In this document: positions 33,155 through 43,790 of the stretch, one piece after another
Layout: each line of letters begins with the position of its first letter
Numbering within the stretch: position 1 is the stretch's first letter
DNA from: Dryomyza anilis
Taxonomy: Eukaryota > Arthropoda > Insecta > Diptera > Dryomyzidae
Direction of reading: 5' to 3'
Assembly (NCBI GenBank): GCA_951804985.1
Contig: OX638133.1
Span: 12,172,501 to 12,236,500 of the forward strand
DNA: 64,000 bases
Notes under the pieces: generated by a model
Database searches by the model: none
Told to the model about the DNA's origin: nothing
What the model saw: the letters and a program-made list of their open reading frames with translations, nothing else
Program-made: the position numbers and the translations under genes

Positions 33155-34760
33155 AGGTCAAATGGAAAATTTTAAAGTAGAGAACTTTTGATAGTTGGTG
33201 TCATGAAGTTAGTAAGAATTATGAAAGTTATAGTCGGTCTATACAATAAATAAATACCATGATTATGTGTGCGGTTACCCTTTAAAGTGGTGCATAGATC
33301 ACCAGGGCTGACGAATCCTGAAACTAACTTCAAACTTGCAATCGCTGAAGAATTTCCTTTCGTTTGATTACCCATATGTACAAATGAATTTTGATTTTTT
33401 TCGGGATCCACATGTCGGTTCTCAAGAAAACATTAATTTTGGTACATTTAAGCATAAATTCAATATATATTTCAACAAAAAGTTTACTTAAGCCGGTATG
33501 AAGTTAAATTCACTTGCAGATATAATTTTTATATGACGTATTTTAACATAAGTTGTCAGTTCAAAGTTCACAATGGACTGTTCTTGACGGCTAAATCGAC
33601 TCAGGAGGTCATGCTGATCAAAAATATATCGTCACTGTCATGCCAAAAGGGCGAATGTGTATTTTTAAAAATGTTGGGAAATCAAATTCTAAAGTTTTAA
33701 GTGCTTTAAAAATTAGAAAAATTTATATTTTTTTAATTTTTTTCTGTTATTTTAGTTTATTCGTCAATTAATGTAACGTATATAAAATATATTTAGATTT
33801 GGACAACCTACTGAATTATAAATACGGATTTTGTGAGGCTATATCCAGATCAAAACGCAAATATTTTTGATTTTTATGCTATAACTTTTTATTTGCGCAA
33901 GATAAAATAGTAATGTAGAAGCATTAATTGTTTGTTTTTAAACGTATTAATTGTTTGTTTTTAAAGCACCTATCGATCTGCATAATTAATTAAAAATATT
34001 TTGTCAAACATTAATTTGCCATTTGTTATATGCAGGAAAAAAATGTTTGGCAAAATATTTTTTTTAAATAATGATGCAGTTCGATAGGTGCTTTAAAAAC
34101 AAACAATTAATACGTTTATACCACTATTTTATCTTGCACCAATAAAAAATTAAAGCAATAAAACTAAGAAATTGGAAAAATTGAAAATCTTGTCATGCCA
34201 AAAGGGCGAATCTTTTTGTTTTTTTGCTATAATTCTTTAATGGTACAAGATAAAGTAGTGATGTAAAGTCATTGATTGTTTGTTTTTAAAGCACCTATCG
34301 AACTGCATCATTATTTAAAAATATTTTGCCTAACATTTTATCCTGCAAATAACAAATTGCAAATTAATGTTTGGCAAAATATTTTTCATTAATGATGCAG
34401 ATCGATAGGCTTTGAATACAAACAATAAATGCCTTTACACCACTATTTTATCTTATTCCAATAAAAAGTTATGGCGAAAAAACGAAAAGATTCGACCTTT
34501 TGGCATGACAAGATTTTCAATTTTTCAAATTCGCCCTTTTGGTTTTGTCTTTTGTGGCTAGAAGTATCCAACAAAATGACACGCGATTTTGGCACGCATA
34601 CTTGAGGATAAACTACATTCAAAAATGTAAAAAAAAACGCAAATGTCAAAAATTGCACATTCTCCCCTTTGGCATACCAGATATGCTTCGTTCTGGGTGT
34701 TACAAACGGCGCGGCGTACCAAACTAAATACACCCTTTTACTCTTAGTGTAGCGTATAAT
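33155..34760 (-). mobile_element. mini-me/DINE-like element interrupted by the foldback element
   Basis: TATAGTCGGTCTA near the left and TTTACTCTTAGTGTAGCGTATAA at the right match, inverted, the end motifs of 7508-8247. Line by line it parallels the uninterrupted copy at 42880-43510 (GATCACCAGGG, TTGCAATCGCTGAAGAATTT, GAGGTCATGCTGATCA). Between ATCAAAAATATAT and ATACCAGATATGC sits the foldback element at 33626-34675. Confidence 0.7.
33626..34675 (-). mobile_element. Palindromic foldback element, copy 1
   Basis: It runs from ATCGTCACTGTCATGCCAAA to TCTCCCCTTTGGCAT, inverted termini of the copy at 45460-46474; the block 34540-34680 is the reverse complement of 45484-45660. Inside are two palindromic cores (about 33880-34160 and 34225-34470), each an inverted pair of AAACAAACAATTAAT, TTTAAAGCACCTATCGA and AAAAATATTTTGCCAAACATT. 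No coding capacity. Confidence 0.7.
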
Positions 34761-34861
34761 TTATAATACGTATCAATAAATATTAATAGGTATTGTTTAT
34801 TGTAATTAAAAGAATACAAATGTGTGGTACAACATCATATTGTATTAATAGTTTGATTATT

Positions 34862-34917
34862 ATTGAGAGCTCGGCAAAAGTCTTATAGAACTGTAGCGCC
34901 AAACTATTATTATTATT
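34862..34917 (+). mobile_element. 3' fragment of the SINE
   Basis: GAGAGCTCGGCAAAAGTCTT, ATAGAACTGTAGCGCCAAAC and an (ATT)n tail match the last 50 bp of the SINE at 13083. Confidence 0.65.
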
Positions 34918-35281
34918 GAACTAATGGTATGCATCCTATAAAATTTGTATGATTTTTTGCAGTTTGTATAGGTGGAATCTGTTGATATTGTATGACTGTT
35001 TATTTTGAAGAGCCATCTAATTTTTAATCTGAAATGTATCCTGAATGTTTCTTTAACTTTAAGAGATGGATATTTTGTAATGTGTTAAGTATTGGACATA
35101 CTTTTAGAATGTTGTTCTATTTCTAAGATTTTTCATTAATTTTTAAGTTGTGGTAGACATGGTTGAACGTTTAAAAGAAAATGTGATTTTCGGTGTGGTA
35201 AGCACTAACGGCGGGTCAAAATATGAAGAAATTTGATACTATCCACATATCAGTCACAATTTTAAACGAAGTATATTTCAA

Positions 35282-35352
35282 AATGTCGCGGTAGCTCAGT
35301 GGTTAGTGCGTTGGACTGTAAGCCGAAAGGGCCCCGGTTCAAGTCTGGAAAA
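35282..35352 (+). mobile_element. tRNA-like SINE head, well-preserved A and B boxes
   Basis: GTCGCGGTAGCTCAGTGGTT, AGTGCGTTGGACTGTAAGCC and CCGGTTCAAGTCTGG give consensus A and B boxes. The body is missing, and the sequence after the B box does not pair with the 5' end, so a genuine tRNA gene is not supported. Confidence 0.6.
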
Positions 35353-36689
35353 TCTAATTTTTCAAAAATTTTTAAATAATATATAATAATAATGTATTGA
35401 AGATTGCTATTTTATGCCTTTTTAAAATATATATTAAAATTGTATTTCAATTGGTTCAGAAGTTATGAATAAAAATGTTGTACAAAGTTGAAAATTTTGT
35501 ATTATAAAATTTTTATTTTGTTAGTTTATAAAATATTTTTCAATTAAAAATCGTTTGGTTCCGTTAAATGTAAAAAATTACAAAGATGTACTTGTGGTTA
35601 TTGTTTATAAGATATAGGACATTTATAAATTTTTGAAAAATTTGCTATATCTCAAAAACTATTTATTTTCATTGATATTTAAAGACAATGGCATAAGAAA
35701 ACTGGAAATGTGAGTAATAACTTCAGAAATATATAATATTGTTTTTTTAACTACTACTTACTTTAAATTATTATTTATAAATTTATTAAACTAAAAACCA
35801 TCAATACAAATTATTACTTACCTTATTCTTATTGTATTAAACTGGAATTTAAAAACTATTTAACCGTTTTAACAAACCTTTTTAAAAATTAAAAAATGAA
35901 TATATTTTAATTATATTTTGCAAATTTAAAGAATCCTCTATAAAATAAAATATTCATATATAACAAAAAAAAAAAATTATAAATTTACAGAAAAAAACCA
36001 CTTATACAGAAATTATTAAAAATGCAAAAATAAACAGAAAATCCTCTCTAACGCACTGAATGCTTTTAAAAATAAATACACATTTTTGTTGTTTGTTGGT
36101 TTTATATGTTGATTGTTTAATAATTTATTTATATTTATATTCATTCTGTCTGCCTGTATACGTCGGTCTATCTGTGCTTTTAATTTCTTATTTAATATGC
36201 AATCGGATGTTGCCATGTTTTACAATTTAAGAATTTTCTGTTTACTGCGTAAACAGTTTTCTATTAAAAATTAATTTTAATTTTAAAATTAAACATAATA
36301 CGAAATTTGTAAAACCAAAATATGAATTTTATTGTTGAAATTATTTTTATTTAATTTATTAATTAATTTGCTGCATTTTACAATCAATTTAATGCATGCA
36401 TTTCAGACAGTAACTGTTTGGATTTATAATTAATGTTTTTGATTTTTGGCACAAAAGTTGTTTGTAATACTTTTTTTATAATTTTTTTGATTTTTTTTAA
36501 ATATTTAATAACTTACTAAGTATTTTTTTAGTACGTTTTAAATAATTTAGCTAGTTTATATATTCTTTTTAGATTTTTAAAACATTTATATTTTATAATT
36601 ATTAATTTTTTATATTAAATTTGAATGAATTTCTAACTCAACAAATTGTCTGCTTACAAAAGAGCTTAACATAAAAATCATTTTAAATT
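35353..36689. other. A+T-rich DNA, no feature
   Basis: Very A+T-rich and without shared repeats apart from short TTTAAAAATT words. The 66-codon minus-strand frame at 36016-36216 has no support. Confidence 0.35.
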
Positions 36690-37130
36690 TAAATTCGCAA
36701 CGTTTTAACTGCAACTCGCACTGCCACTGCAAAGCGAAAACGGAAATGGCAACACCATTCATTGTAGCGCCCACTGCAAATAAACAAAATGGCAGCAGCG
36801 CACATTAGAGGTGTCACGGCAGCCAGTGTTGCCAGTCGCATGTAATTAAATTAGCGAACAGACGCCTCGCTTAGGTCAATAACAACGATGATGATGACGA
36901 CGACGAACGACAAGAACTCAATTGAAAATTTCGATTAACTGAATTAAATGTCGCCAATGCGGGGTTTGTTTTGTTGGTTTTTCTATTTATTTTGCTTAAG
37001 TATTTGATTTGAATTTAAGTTGTGCCGCATTTACACCTCGTGTGTTTATTTTGGCTTCGTGTAGCATGATGCAGCATTTGACGAATGTTGCCACAATTTG
37101 TTGTTGAGTTTGTGTTGGCTGAACTGTAAA
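36690..37130. other. GC-richer complex island before array 4
   Basis: GCAACTCGCACTGCCACTGC, AATGGCAGCAGCGCACATTA, GTCACGGCAGCCAGTGTTGC and a GATGATGATGACGACGACG run stand out from the surroundings. It is non-repetitive and without a long frame. It may be a regulatory region or a non-coding exon. Confidence 0.3.
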
Positions 37131-37234
37131 TAGAATTTAAGGAAAAGTTAAATTAAATTTTACAAGTTTAGTTCAAATTGTTTTAAAAATACAATTTTTC
37201 AAATAAATTAAATTTAAATAAATTTTGTTCACAA

Positions 37235-39010
37235 GAAAAAAAATCAAAATTTCACTAAAATTAAAATTTTAACTAAAAATTAAATTTTTAATTAAAAATT
37301 AAATTTTTAACAAAAATTAAATTTTTAACTACTAATTTTTCACTACAAATTCAATTTTTCACTAAAAATTCAATTTTTCACTAAAAATTCAATTTTTCAC
37401 TAAAAATTCAATTTTTCACTAAAAATTCAAAATTTAACTAAAAGTTAAATTTTTAACTAAAAGTTCAATTTTTAACTAAAAATTCAATTTTTAACTAAAA
37501 ATTTAATTTTTTACTAAAAATTCAATTTTTAACTAAATTCCTATTTTTAACTCAAATTCAATTTTTAACTAAAACTTCAATTTTTAACTAAAAATTCAAT
37601 TTTTAACTAACAATTCAATTTATAACTAAAAATTTAATTTTTAAATAAAAATTTAATTTTTAACTAAAAATTTAATTTTTAACTAACAATTAAATTTTTA
37701 AATAAAAATTCAATTTTTAACTATAAATTCAATTTTTAACTAAAAATTCAATTTTTACACAAAAAATAAAATTTTAATTTGAAATTAAATTTTTAATTTT
37801 TATTTTATTTAACTAAAAATTCTATATTTAACTATAAATTCAATTTTAAACTAAAATTCAATGTTTTAACTATAAATTCAATTTTTATTTAAAAGTTGAA
37901 TTTTCAACTCAAAATTAAATTTTTATCTAAAAAATCAATTTTTGACTAAAAATTCAATTTAAAACTAAAAATTTAATTTTTAACTAAAAATTTAATTTTT
38001 AACTAAAAATTTAATTTTTAACTAAAAATTAAATTTTTAGCTACAAATTCAATTTTTAACTAAAAATTCAATTTTTAACTAAAAATTCAATTTTTAACTA
38101 AAAAAAATAAAATTTTAATTAGAAATTAAATTTTTAAAAAAATTCAATTTCCAACTAAAAAATCGATATTTAACTTTAAATTCAATTTTTAACTAAAATT
38201 CAATGTTTTAAATAGAAATTCAATTTTAATTTAAAAGTTCAATTTTCAACTCAAAATTCAATTTTTATCTAAAAAATCAATTTTTAACTAAAAATTAAAC
38301 TTTTAACTAAAAATTCAATTTTTAACTAAAAATTCAACTTTTTACTAAAAATTCAAATTTTCACCAAAAATTCAAATTTTCACTACGAACTCAATTTTTC
38401 ATTATAAATTCAATTTTTCACTAAAATTTCAATTTTTAACTAAAAATTCAAATTTAAACTAAAAAATCAATTTTTAACTAAAAATTCCATTTTAACTGAA
38501 AATTCATTTTTAACTAAAAATTCAATTTTTAACTTAAAATTCAATTTTTAACTAAAAAAATAAAATTTTAATTAGAAACTAAATTTTTCACTAAAAATTC
38601 AAATTTTCACTACGAACTCAGTTTTTCACTACAAATTCAAATTTTCACTACAAATTCAATTTTTTAAAAGAAATTCAATTTATCATTAAAAATTAAAATT
38701 TTCACTAAAAAATCCAAATTTTCAATAAAAATTCAAATATTCACTAAAAACTTAATTTTTCACTATAAATTCAAATATTCACTAAAAACTCAATTTTTCA
38801 CTAAAAATTCAACTTTTCACTAAAAATTCAATTTTTTTACGAAACATTGAATTGTTCACTAAAAATTAGTTTTTCCATCAAAAATCAATTTTTCCATCCA
38901 AAAATCAAATTTTCACTAAATATTGAAATTTTTTCATGAAAATCAAATTTTCACTAAATTTTGAAATTTTTACTTTTCACTAAAAATTAAATTTTCCTCT
39001 AAAAAATAAA
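37235..39010 (-). repeat. 19-bp A+T minisatellite, array 4 (inverted orientation)
   Basis: The unit reads AACTAAAAATTCAATTTTT, with CACTAAAAATTCAATTTTT in parts; these are the reverse complements of the GTT and GTG units of arrays 1-3. The order alternates between the two subfamilies along the array. The palindromic AAAAATT-C-AATTTTT core is kept. Confidence 0.9.
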
Positions 39011-39059
39011 ATAATCTAAATTTAAAAGGAACTTTTTTGAATTTAATAAAATTATAAAA

Positions 39060-39403
39060 CACGTCGCACACACATATTTTGTGTGAACCCAAAGTGTGCA
39101 AAGTCTTAATCCTGGCATCGCAAGTCGCACGTTAAATGAGGCTTCATTTGGAAACTTTTAGCCGAGACACTCACAGTCAATCGTCAGAGACTCCTCCATG
39201 GCATAGACACTATTTGGAACATTTGCATATAAATGCTTAAGTAAACCAAATAAATTGCAAGGAAAACATCACAAATCAATTTGCATAAAGCCTCTGAAAA
39301 CACGTTGATTTAATTTCGAAGGCATGTGTAGACTAAGCGGCAGATAGATTTACAGACAGACGGTAAAACAGACAGACAGACAGACAAACAGACAAACAGA
39401 CAA

Positions 39404-39434
<31 letters not shown>

Positions 39435-39440
39435 TACAAA
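39060..39440. other. Complex island ending in a (GACA)n microsatellite
   Basis: 39065-39330 is non-repetitive (CTGGCATCGCAAGTCGCACG, CAATCGTCAGAGACTCCTCC). At 39355-39432 follows GACAGACA with GACAAACA interruptions, about 19 tetranucleotides. Unlike the GTCT runs at 7645 and 17590, it is not inside a recognisable mini-me or Helitron copy. Confidence 0.5.
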
Positions 39441-39831
39441 GTTTTCAGTTGTTAGTTGATTTTGTAGTTTTTGAGCCAAAGTGTTTGAATGTGTCACCCA
39501 AAAAAGGTTGGGTCTTTAAATCTAGAAGAAAAAACCCCTTTAAATATACAACATACATATGCAATTAGTGAGTATGTGAAGGTCTTAGTCAGGGGCGGAC
39601 TGTAATGAAAAATCCAACGCGACCCAAAAATTAAACCGATTCAAAAAAATTCTATTTTGATTTTCGAGGTTTTTCTTACAAGATTTTTCTTTAATTAATA
39701 ATACTCTATCCGAAATTGATATTTATTTAAAACCGTTTTATTTTAAACTCTTGGATTATCAACTTCGTCAGTCCTGACCAAATATCATTTTAATGTCAAA
39801 TACATTTTTTCCACGTCAAAAGAAAAATGTT

Positions 39832-40477
39832 GTCATGCCAATCCATAGGTGCTTTAAAAACAAACAATAAATGTCTTTACATCACTATTTTATCTTGCAC
39901 CAATAAAGAGTTATAGCAAAAAAACGAAAAGATTCGCCCTTTTGGCATGCCAAGATTTTCAATTTTTCCAATTTCTTCTTTTTTTTGTTGCTATAACTCT
40001 TTATTGTTGCAAGATAAGATAGTGGTTTAAAGGTATTAATTGTTTGTTTTGAAAGCACTTTTCAATTGGCGTCATTATTTAAAAATATTTTGCCGAACAT
40101 TTTTCTGGCAAATAACAAATGGCAAATTAATATTTGGCAAAATATTTTTAAAAAATGATGCCAATAGTTAGGTGCTTTAAAAACAAACAATTAATGCCTT
40201 TAAATTACTATTTTATCACGCGCTAATAAAAAGTTATAGCTTAAAAAACAAAAATATTTGCGTTTTGGTCAGGATATAGCCTTACAAAATCCGTATTTAT
40301 ATTTCAGTAAGTTGTCCAAATCCAAAGATATTTTATATACCTTATAACAATCAATGAATAAACCAAATTAATAGAAAAAATTGAAAAAAAAAAACTAAAT
40401 TTTACTAATTTTTAAAGCACTTCAAACATTAAAATTTGATTTTCAACATTTTTAAAAATGGACATTTGCCCCTTTTC
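39832..40477. mobile_element. Palindromic foldback element, copy 2 (left-truncated)
   Basis: TTGTCATGCCAATCCATAGG joins directly to half of a palindromic core, followed by CGCCCTTTTGGCATGCCAAG, a second core (40010-40220) and GACATTTGCCCCTTTT at the right end. It is about 400 bp shorter than the copies at 33626 and 45460. Confidence 0.65.
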
Positions 40478-41838
40478 TGTGCAGAATTTCGTAATTTTTG
40501 GGAATATTGGGGATTTTCGTTTAAAGTTGAAAATTGTTAAACTCAATTTCTTTTTTTTTTCAACGATGCCTAAATACATTCCGACTCAGATCACTGTCAT
40601 TCTTAACTTAATTCCGATTTTGACATATAACAAAGGGACTTGGTTTACTAACATCGACCTTTTAAATCCACAAAATAACCTACCTCAGTCGGTTAAGTTG
40701 TTTGAAACTGGTAACTCGATAATTTGTCGGGCAGAGAAGGCCAATGTCTAATGGGCCTAACATATATTGAAATAAAAAAAAGTTACTTAGCCATTCATAA
40801 TTTAAGTATACTTCATGAATTCTGGTTATTTTAATTATATGCTTCTTTATTCTGTATAAATTTTATAAGTTTTAATCAGTCCATCGAGAAAAAATTCGAT
40901 CCGCCACTGCTCTCAGTATAGGTTACAGCCTGATGATTTGCAACAGTTGAACTACTTTTCAAAGTGTTGATGAAACAATAAAACTTTTTAGTCTAATTCA
41001 ACTGAAGACGGGCGGGGGTACATATGACCCATCATCATTGGCTTACCTTATATGGGGTGGGTTAGGTTAACTTTTTGTTTTAGTTGTCGTTACTTTTTGA
41101 GCTGTACAACAAACACTAGCAACAGACAACTTGACTGGCATTGTTGATTTTGAAATCAATTAACATGTTTCTCTTGTTATAGGTTGTCGTTACGGTTACT
41201 TAACAAAGCGACATTGTTTATGTGGCTTGAAGGTACTTTTGTCACTGAGTGGGACACCCTCCTCGATAGAGGTTGGGGAATATTGCCAGACTGGGGTGTT
41301 TTGGTTCAGTGAAAACAATTAAAATGTTGCTTGTTGATTTGGGACAAAGATTGTTTTTAATTAGACGTGGTTTAGGTTAAAAGAGCTCTATCACACAAGT
41401 CTTTATATTTATATTTAGGATGCTAAAGTATCGTTTATATTATGTGCTTCAATAAATATCAAATATTCGATATTTTTAATTGGAAAAATTGTAGCCATTT
41501 CAAAAATCTCTATTAGCATCTTAATTTAGAAAATATTTTTTATGGAATAAATAGAATATATAACCTAAAAGGTTCTATAGAAATTTCTTTCTTTCTAGAA
41601 AACAAATTCATTCTATTTTAATTAGAAAATAGTTGATTTAATGAAAATTGTCGTTGATTTAAAAAATATTTTCCTTCATTAAATTGCATTTGTCGATGAT
41701 TGAATGAAACATGTCTTTCATTTAAAGAAAACTGTATAAAATTTTAAGCATATTGTACTTGAATTTAAAAAAAGTAAGAAATTAAACTAAATTCTTCCCA
41801 TTTTTACTATATATTTTAAAATTATTGTTTTGCTGTAC
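40478..41838. other. Intergenic DNA, mostly non-repetitive
   Basis: The 97-codon frame at 40458-40751 starts within the foldback element and has no domain. 41000-41300 is less A+T-rich (GACGGGCGGGGGTACATATG, GGGTTAGGTTAAC, GGGACACCCTCCTCGATAG). No gene is supported. Confidence 0.3.
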
Positions 41839-42060
41839 TAGATTCACAGAAAAAATTATCTCCATATGCTGCACGACATTTTAGTAGTGCAGAATTCATC
41901 ATATTAATGAACTTAAACGTAATAATGATGAATGGTTCATATAGAAAATGCACACTTCTTTAGTTTAGATTCCCAGCTGAAAATATCAATGCAACTGTGA
42001 CCTAAATTAATATTTGAAAGCCTAGACCTTGCCTCAAAGGATCAAAGTTAAAAATGTTTC
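41839..42060 (+). repeat. Direct repeat flanking the LTR-like and mini-me block, copy 1
   Basis: GATTCACAGAAAAAATTA, GATGAATGGTTCATAT, TTCTTTAGTTTAGATT and CCCAGCTGAAAATATCA correspond in order to 43568-43790. The start resembles the CACAGAAAA terminus of the TTCATCAATATGATGAA MITE family. Confidence 0.55.
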
Positions 42061-42374
42061 TTCTTCCAATTTCCATAAAAATATTTAGTACTTACACTTT
42101 ATACGACTCTAGGCAAAGTTTTTGATAGACTCGAAACCTTTTGTGGAAAGTAATTAAAAGAAAAGTGTTGTTACGAAAAGAGGTAATTTGCTCCAATGTG
42201 CAAGAGCAAATGAGACGCAAGACAATTCAGCGCACTAAGCCATGTGATGATCACTCAGCGAACTGAGGCAATGTGCAAGAAAGAGATAGAAGATCTGCGC
42301 ATTAGAAACACATAAGTGCGAATGAGATGCCAATAGCATGCGTCATTCGGAACTTGTCGAAGTGATGCATGCAG

Positions 42375-42411
42375 TATAAAAGTGCGCCGCATCTGACACA
42401 CTTTACTTCAG
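42375..42411 (+). promoter_or_regulatory. Core promoter, first copy (TATAAAA and TCAGT initiator)
   Basis: TATAAAA at 42375-42381 is followed by TTCAGTAG with its A at 42410, 35 bases from the first T of the TATA box. Both elements match fly consensus. Confidence 0.6.
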
Positions 42412-42556
42412 TAGTGATTGAAAAGTGGTCGAGTGCGAGTCGTGTGAGAACTGAGCGAACTGAGGCAATGTGCGAGAAAGAGATAAAAGATCGGCGCATT
42501 AGAAACACATAAGTGCGAATGAGATGCCAATAGCATGCGTCATTCATGAAACGAGT

Positions 42557-42571
42557 AGAACATTCTCGAAA
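42557..42571 (+). promoter_or_regulatory. Three-unit heat-shock element
   Basis: AGAAC ATTCT CGAAA fits nGAAn-nTTCn-nGAAn exactly and lies about 45 bp upstream of the TATA box at 42614. Further GGAAC and CGAAA half-sites follow at 42578-42600. The arrangement recalls heat-inducible fly promoters; inducibility is inference. Confidence 0.6.
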
Positions 42572-42613
42572 CATTTCGGAACTTGTCGAAACGTGTCGAA
42601 GTGATGCATGTAG

Positions 42614-42650
42614 TATAAAAGTGCGCCGCATCTGAGACACTTTACTTCAG
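42614..42650 (+). promoter_or_regulatory. Core promoter, second copy (TATAAAA and TCAGT initiator)
   Basis: TATAAAA at 42614-42620 with the initiator A at 42649, the same 35-base spacing as in the first copy. Confidence 0.62.
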
Positions 42651-42879
42651 TAGTGATTGCGTGTCATGTGAGAATAATGTCAAGTTAAATAGTGGACATG
42701 CAGCAGTTGTTAGAATTTGTTATAAGTAAAGTTTTTTATTAAAGTTAATTAATACAGTTAATTGTTATAATTTAAATCAAATATAAGAGTGTTTTTATTC
42801 TGTACACAATCCAGAGATACGAACTTTTAGATCAGTTTTCCGTAGTCTGAATTTTTGTAACAATATGAAGAAAACCCAG

Positions 42880-43510
42880 TTGGGAAATTTTAAAGTAGGT
42901 GTAATTATGATAGTTAGTATTATCAAAATTATAGTCGTTCTAAGCCGACTATAAATACCCTACACATATGTGTGGTTACCATTCAAAGTGATATATAGGT
43001 CACCAGGGTATACGAATCCTGAAAATAACTACAAACATTCAATCGCTGAAAAATTTCCATTCATTTGATACACATATTTACAAATGGGTATGTGTACCGA
43101 ATTTCGATTTTTTTTTTGTGAACCACAAGTCTTTTCGCCGGAAAACATTATTATCATGTATTGGAGCATGATGTCAATATATATTTGACCAAAAAAGTTT
43201 ACCTAAGCACGTATACATAAAAATTGATCTTTATATGTACATTTTATATGAGGTATTTGAACATAAGTGGTCGGATCATAGGTCACAATGGACCGATCTC
43301 GCCAATAAGTTATAAGTTTCATTTATCTAGCTCTTCAATTTTAAAAGTAGTAGGGATTTCAACAGACAGACAGACGGACATCGCTAAATCGACTTAGGAG
43401 GTTATGCTGATCAATAATATATATACTTTTCCATACCGGAGATGCTTCCTTCTGGGTGTTACAAACGGCGTACCAATCTTTCACTTTTACTCTTAGTGTA
43501 GGGTATAAAA
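42880..43510 (-). mobile_element. mini-me/DINE-like element, uninterrupted copy
   Basis: TCTAAGCCGACTATAAATAC CCTACAC marks one end and TTTTACTCTTAGTGTAGGGT the other. Inside are GACAGACAGACGG, TTATGCTGATCA and TTTTCCATACCGG, the complements of motifs in 7508-8247. Direct counterpart of the interrupted copy at 33155. Confidence 0.72.
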
Positions 43511-43567
43511 ATCAACATATGAAACTCAACCATATCAACATTTATTTCAAATTGATTTCTGAGTGTA

Positions 43568-43790
43568 TTTGATTCACAGTAAAATTTAATAATAGTAATA
43601 ATTTATTGTGCGACATTTCTTTTGAGAACAATGCATAATACTTTATATGAACTAATTCATAATATTGACGAATGGTTCATATTAGCAATCTACAGTTCTT
43701 TAGCTTAGATTTCCAGCTGAAATATCAGTTCAGACCTGAAATCAAATCATAAAATTCTAACCTTACCTAAAATACAACCAAAATCATTCT
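43568..43790 (+). repeat. Direct repeat flanking the LTR-like and mini-me block, copy 2
   Basis: GATTCACAGTAAAATTTAAT, GACGAATGGTTCATATTAG, GTTCTTTAGCTTAGATTTCC and AGCTGAAATATCAG match 41839-42060. The pair encloses about 1.5 kb. Confidence 0.55.

Larger units (their letters stand above)
42190..42790 (+). repeat. LTR-like block with duplicated TATA/Inr promoter
   Basis: GAACTGAGGCAATGTG occurs at 42260 and 42457, starting two copies 197 bp apart. Each copy runs through AGAAACACATAAGTGCGAAT, GAGATGCCAATAGCATGCG, a TATAAAA box and TTTACTTCAGTAGTGATTG. The second copy contains an extra HSE-bearing segment missing from the first. The end, TTTTTATTCTGTACACA, is compatible with an LTR 3' end, but no internal retrotransposon genes or matching second LTR are nearby. 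Similarity to 1640-1735 supports a mobile origin. Confidence 0.5.

Noticed and set aside
35282..35352. Possible tRNA gene (good A and B boxes)
   Set aside because: The acceptor stem cannot close and the same head occurs on SINE copies elsewhere in the window.
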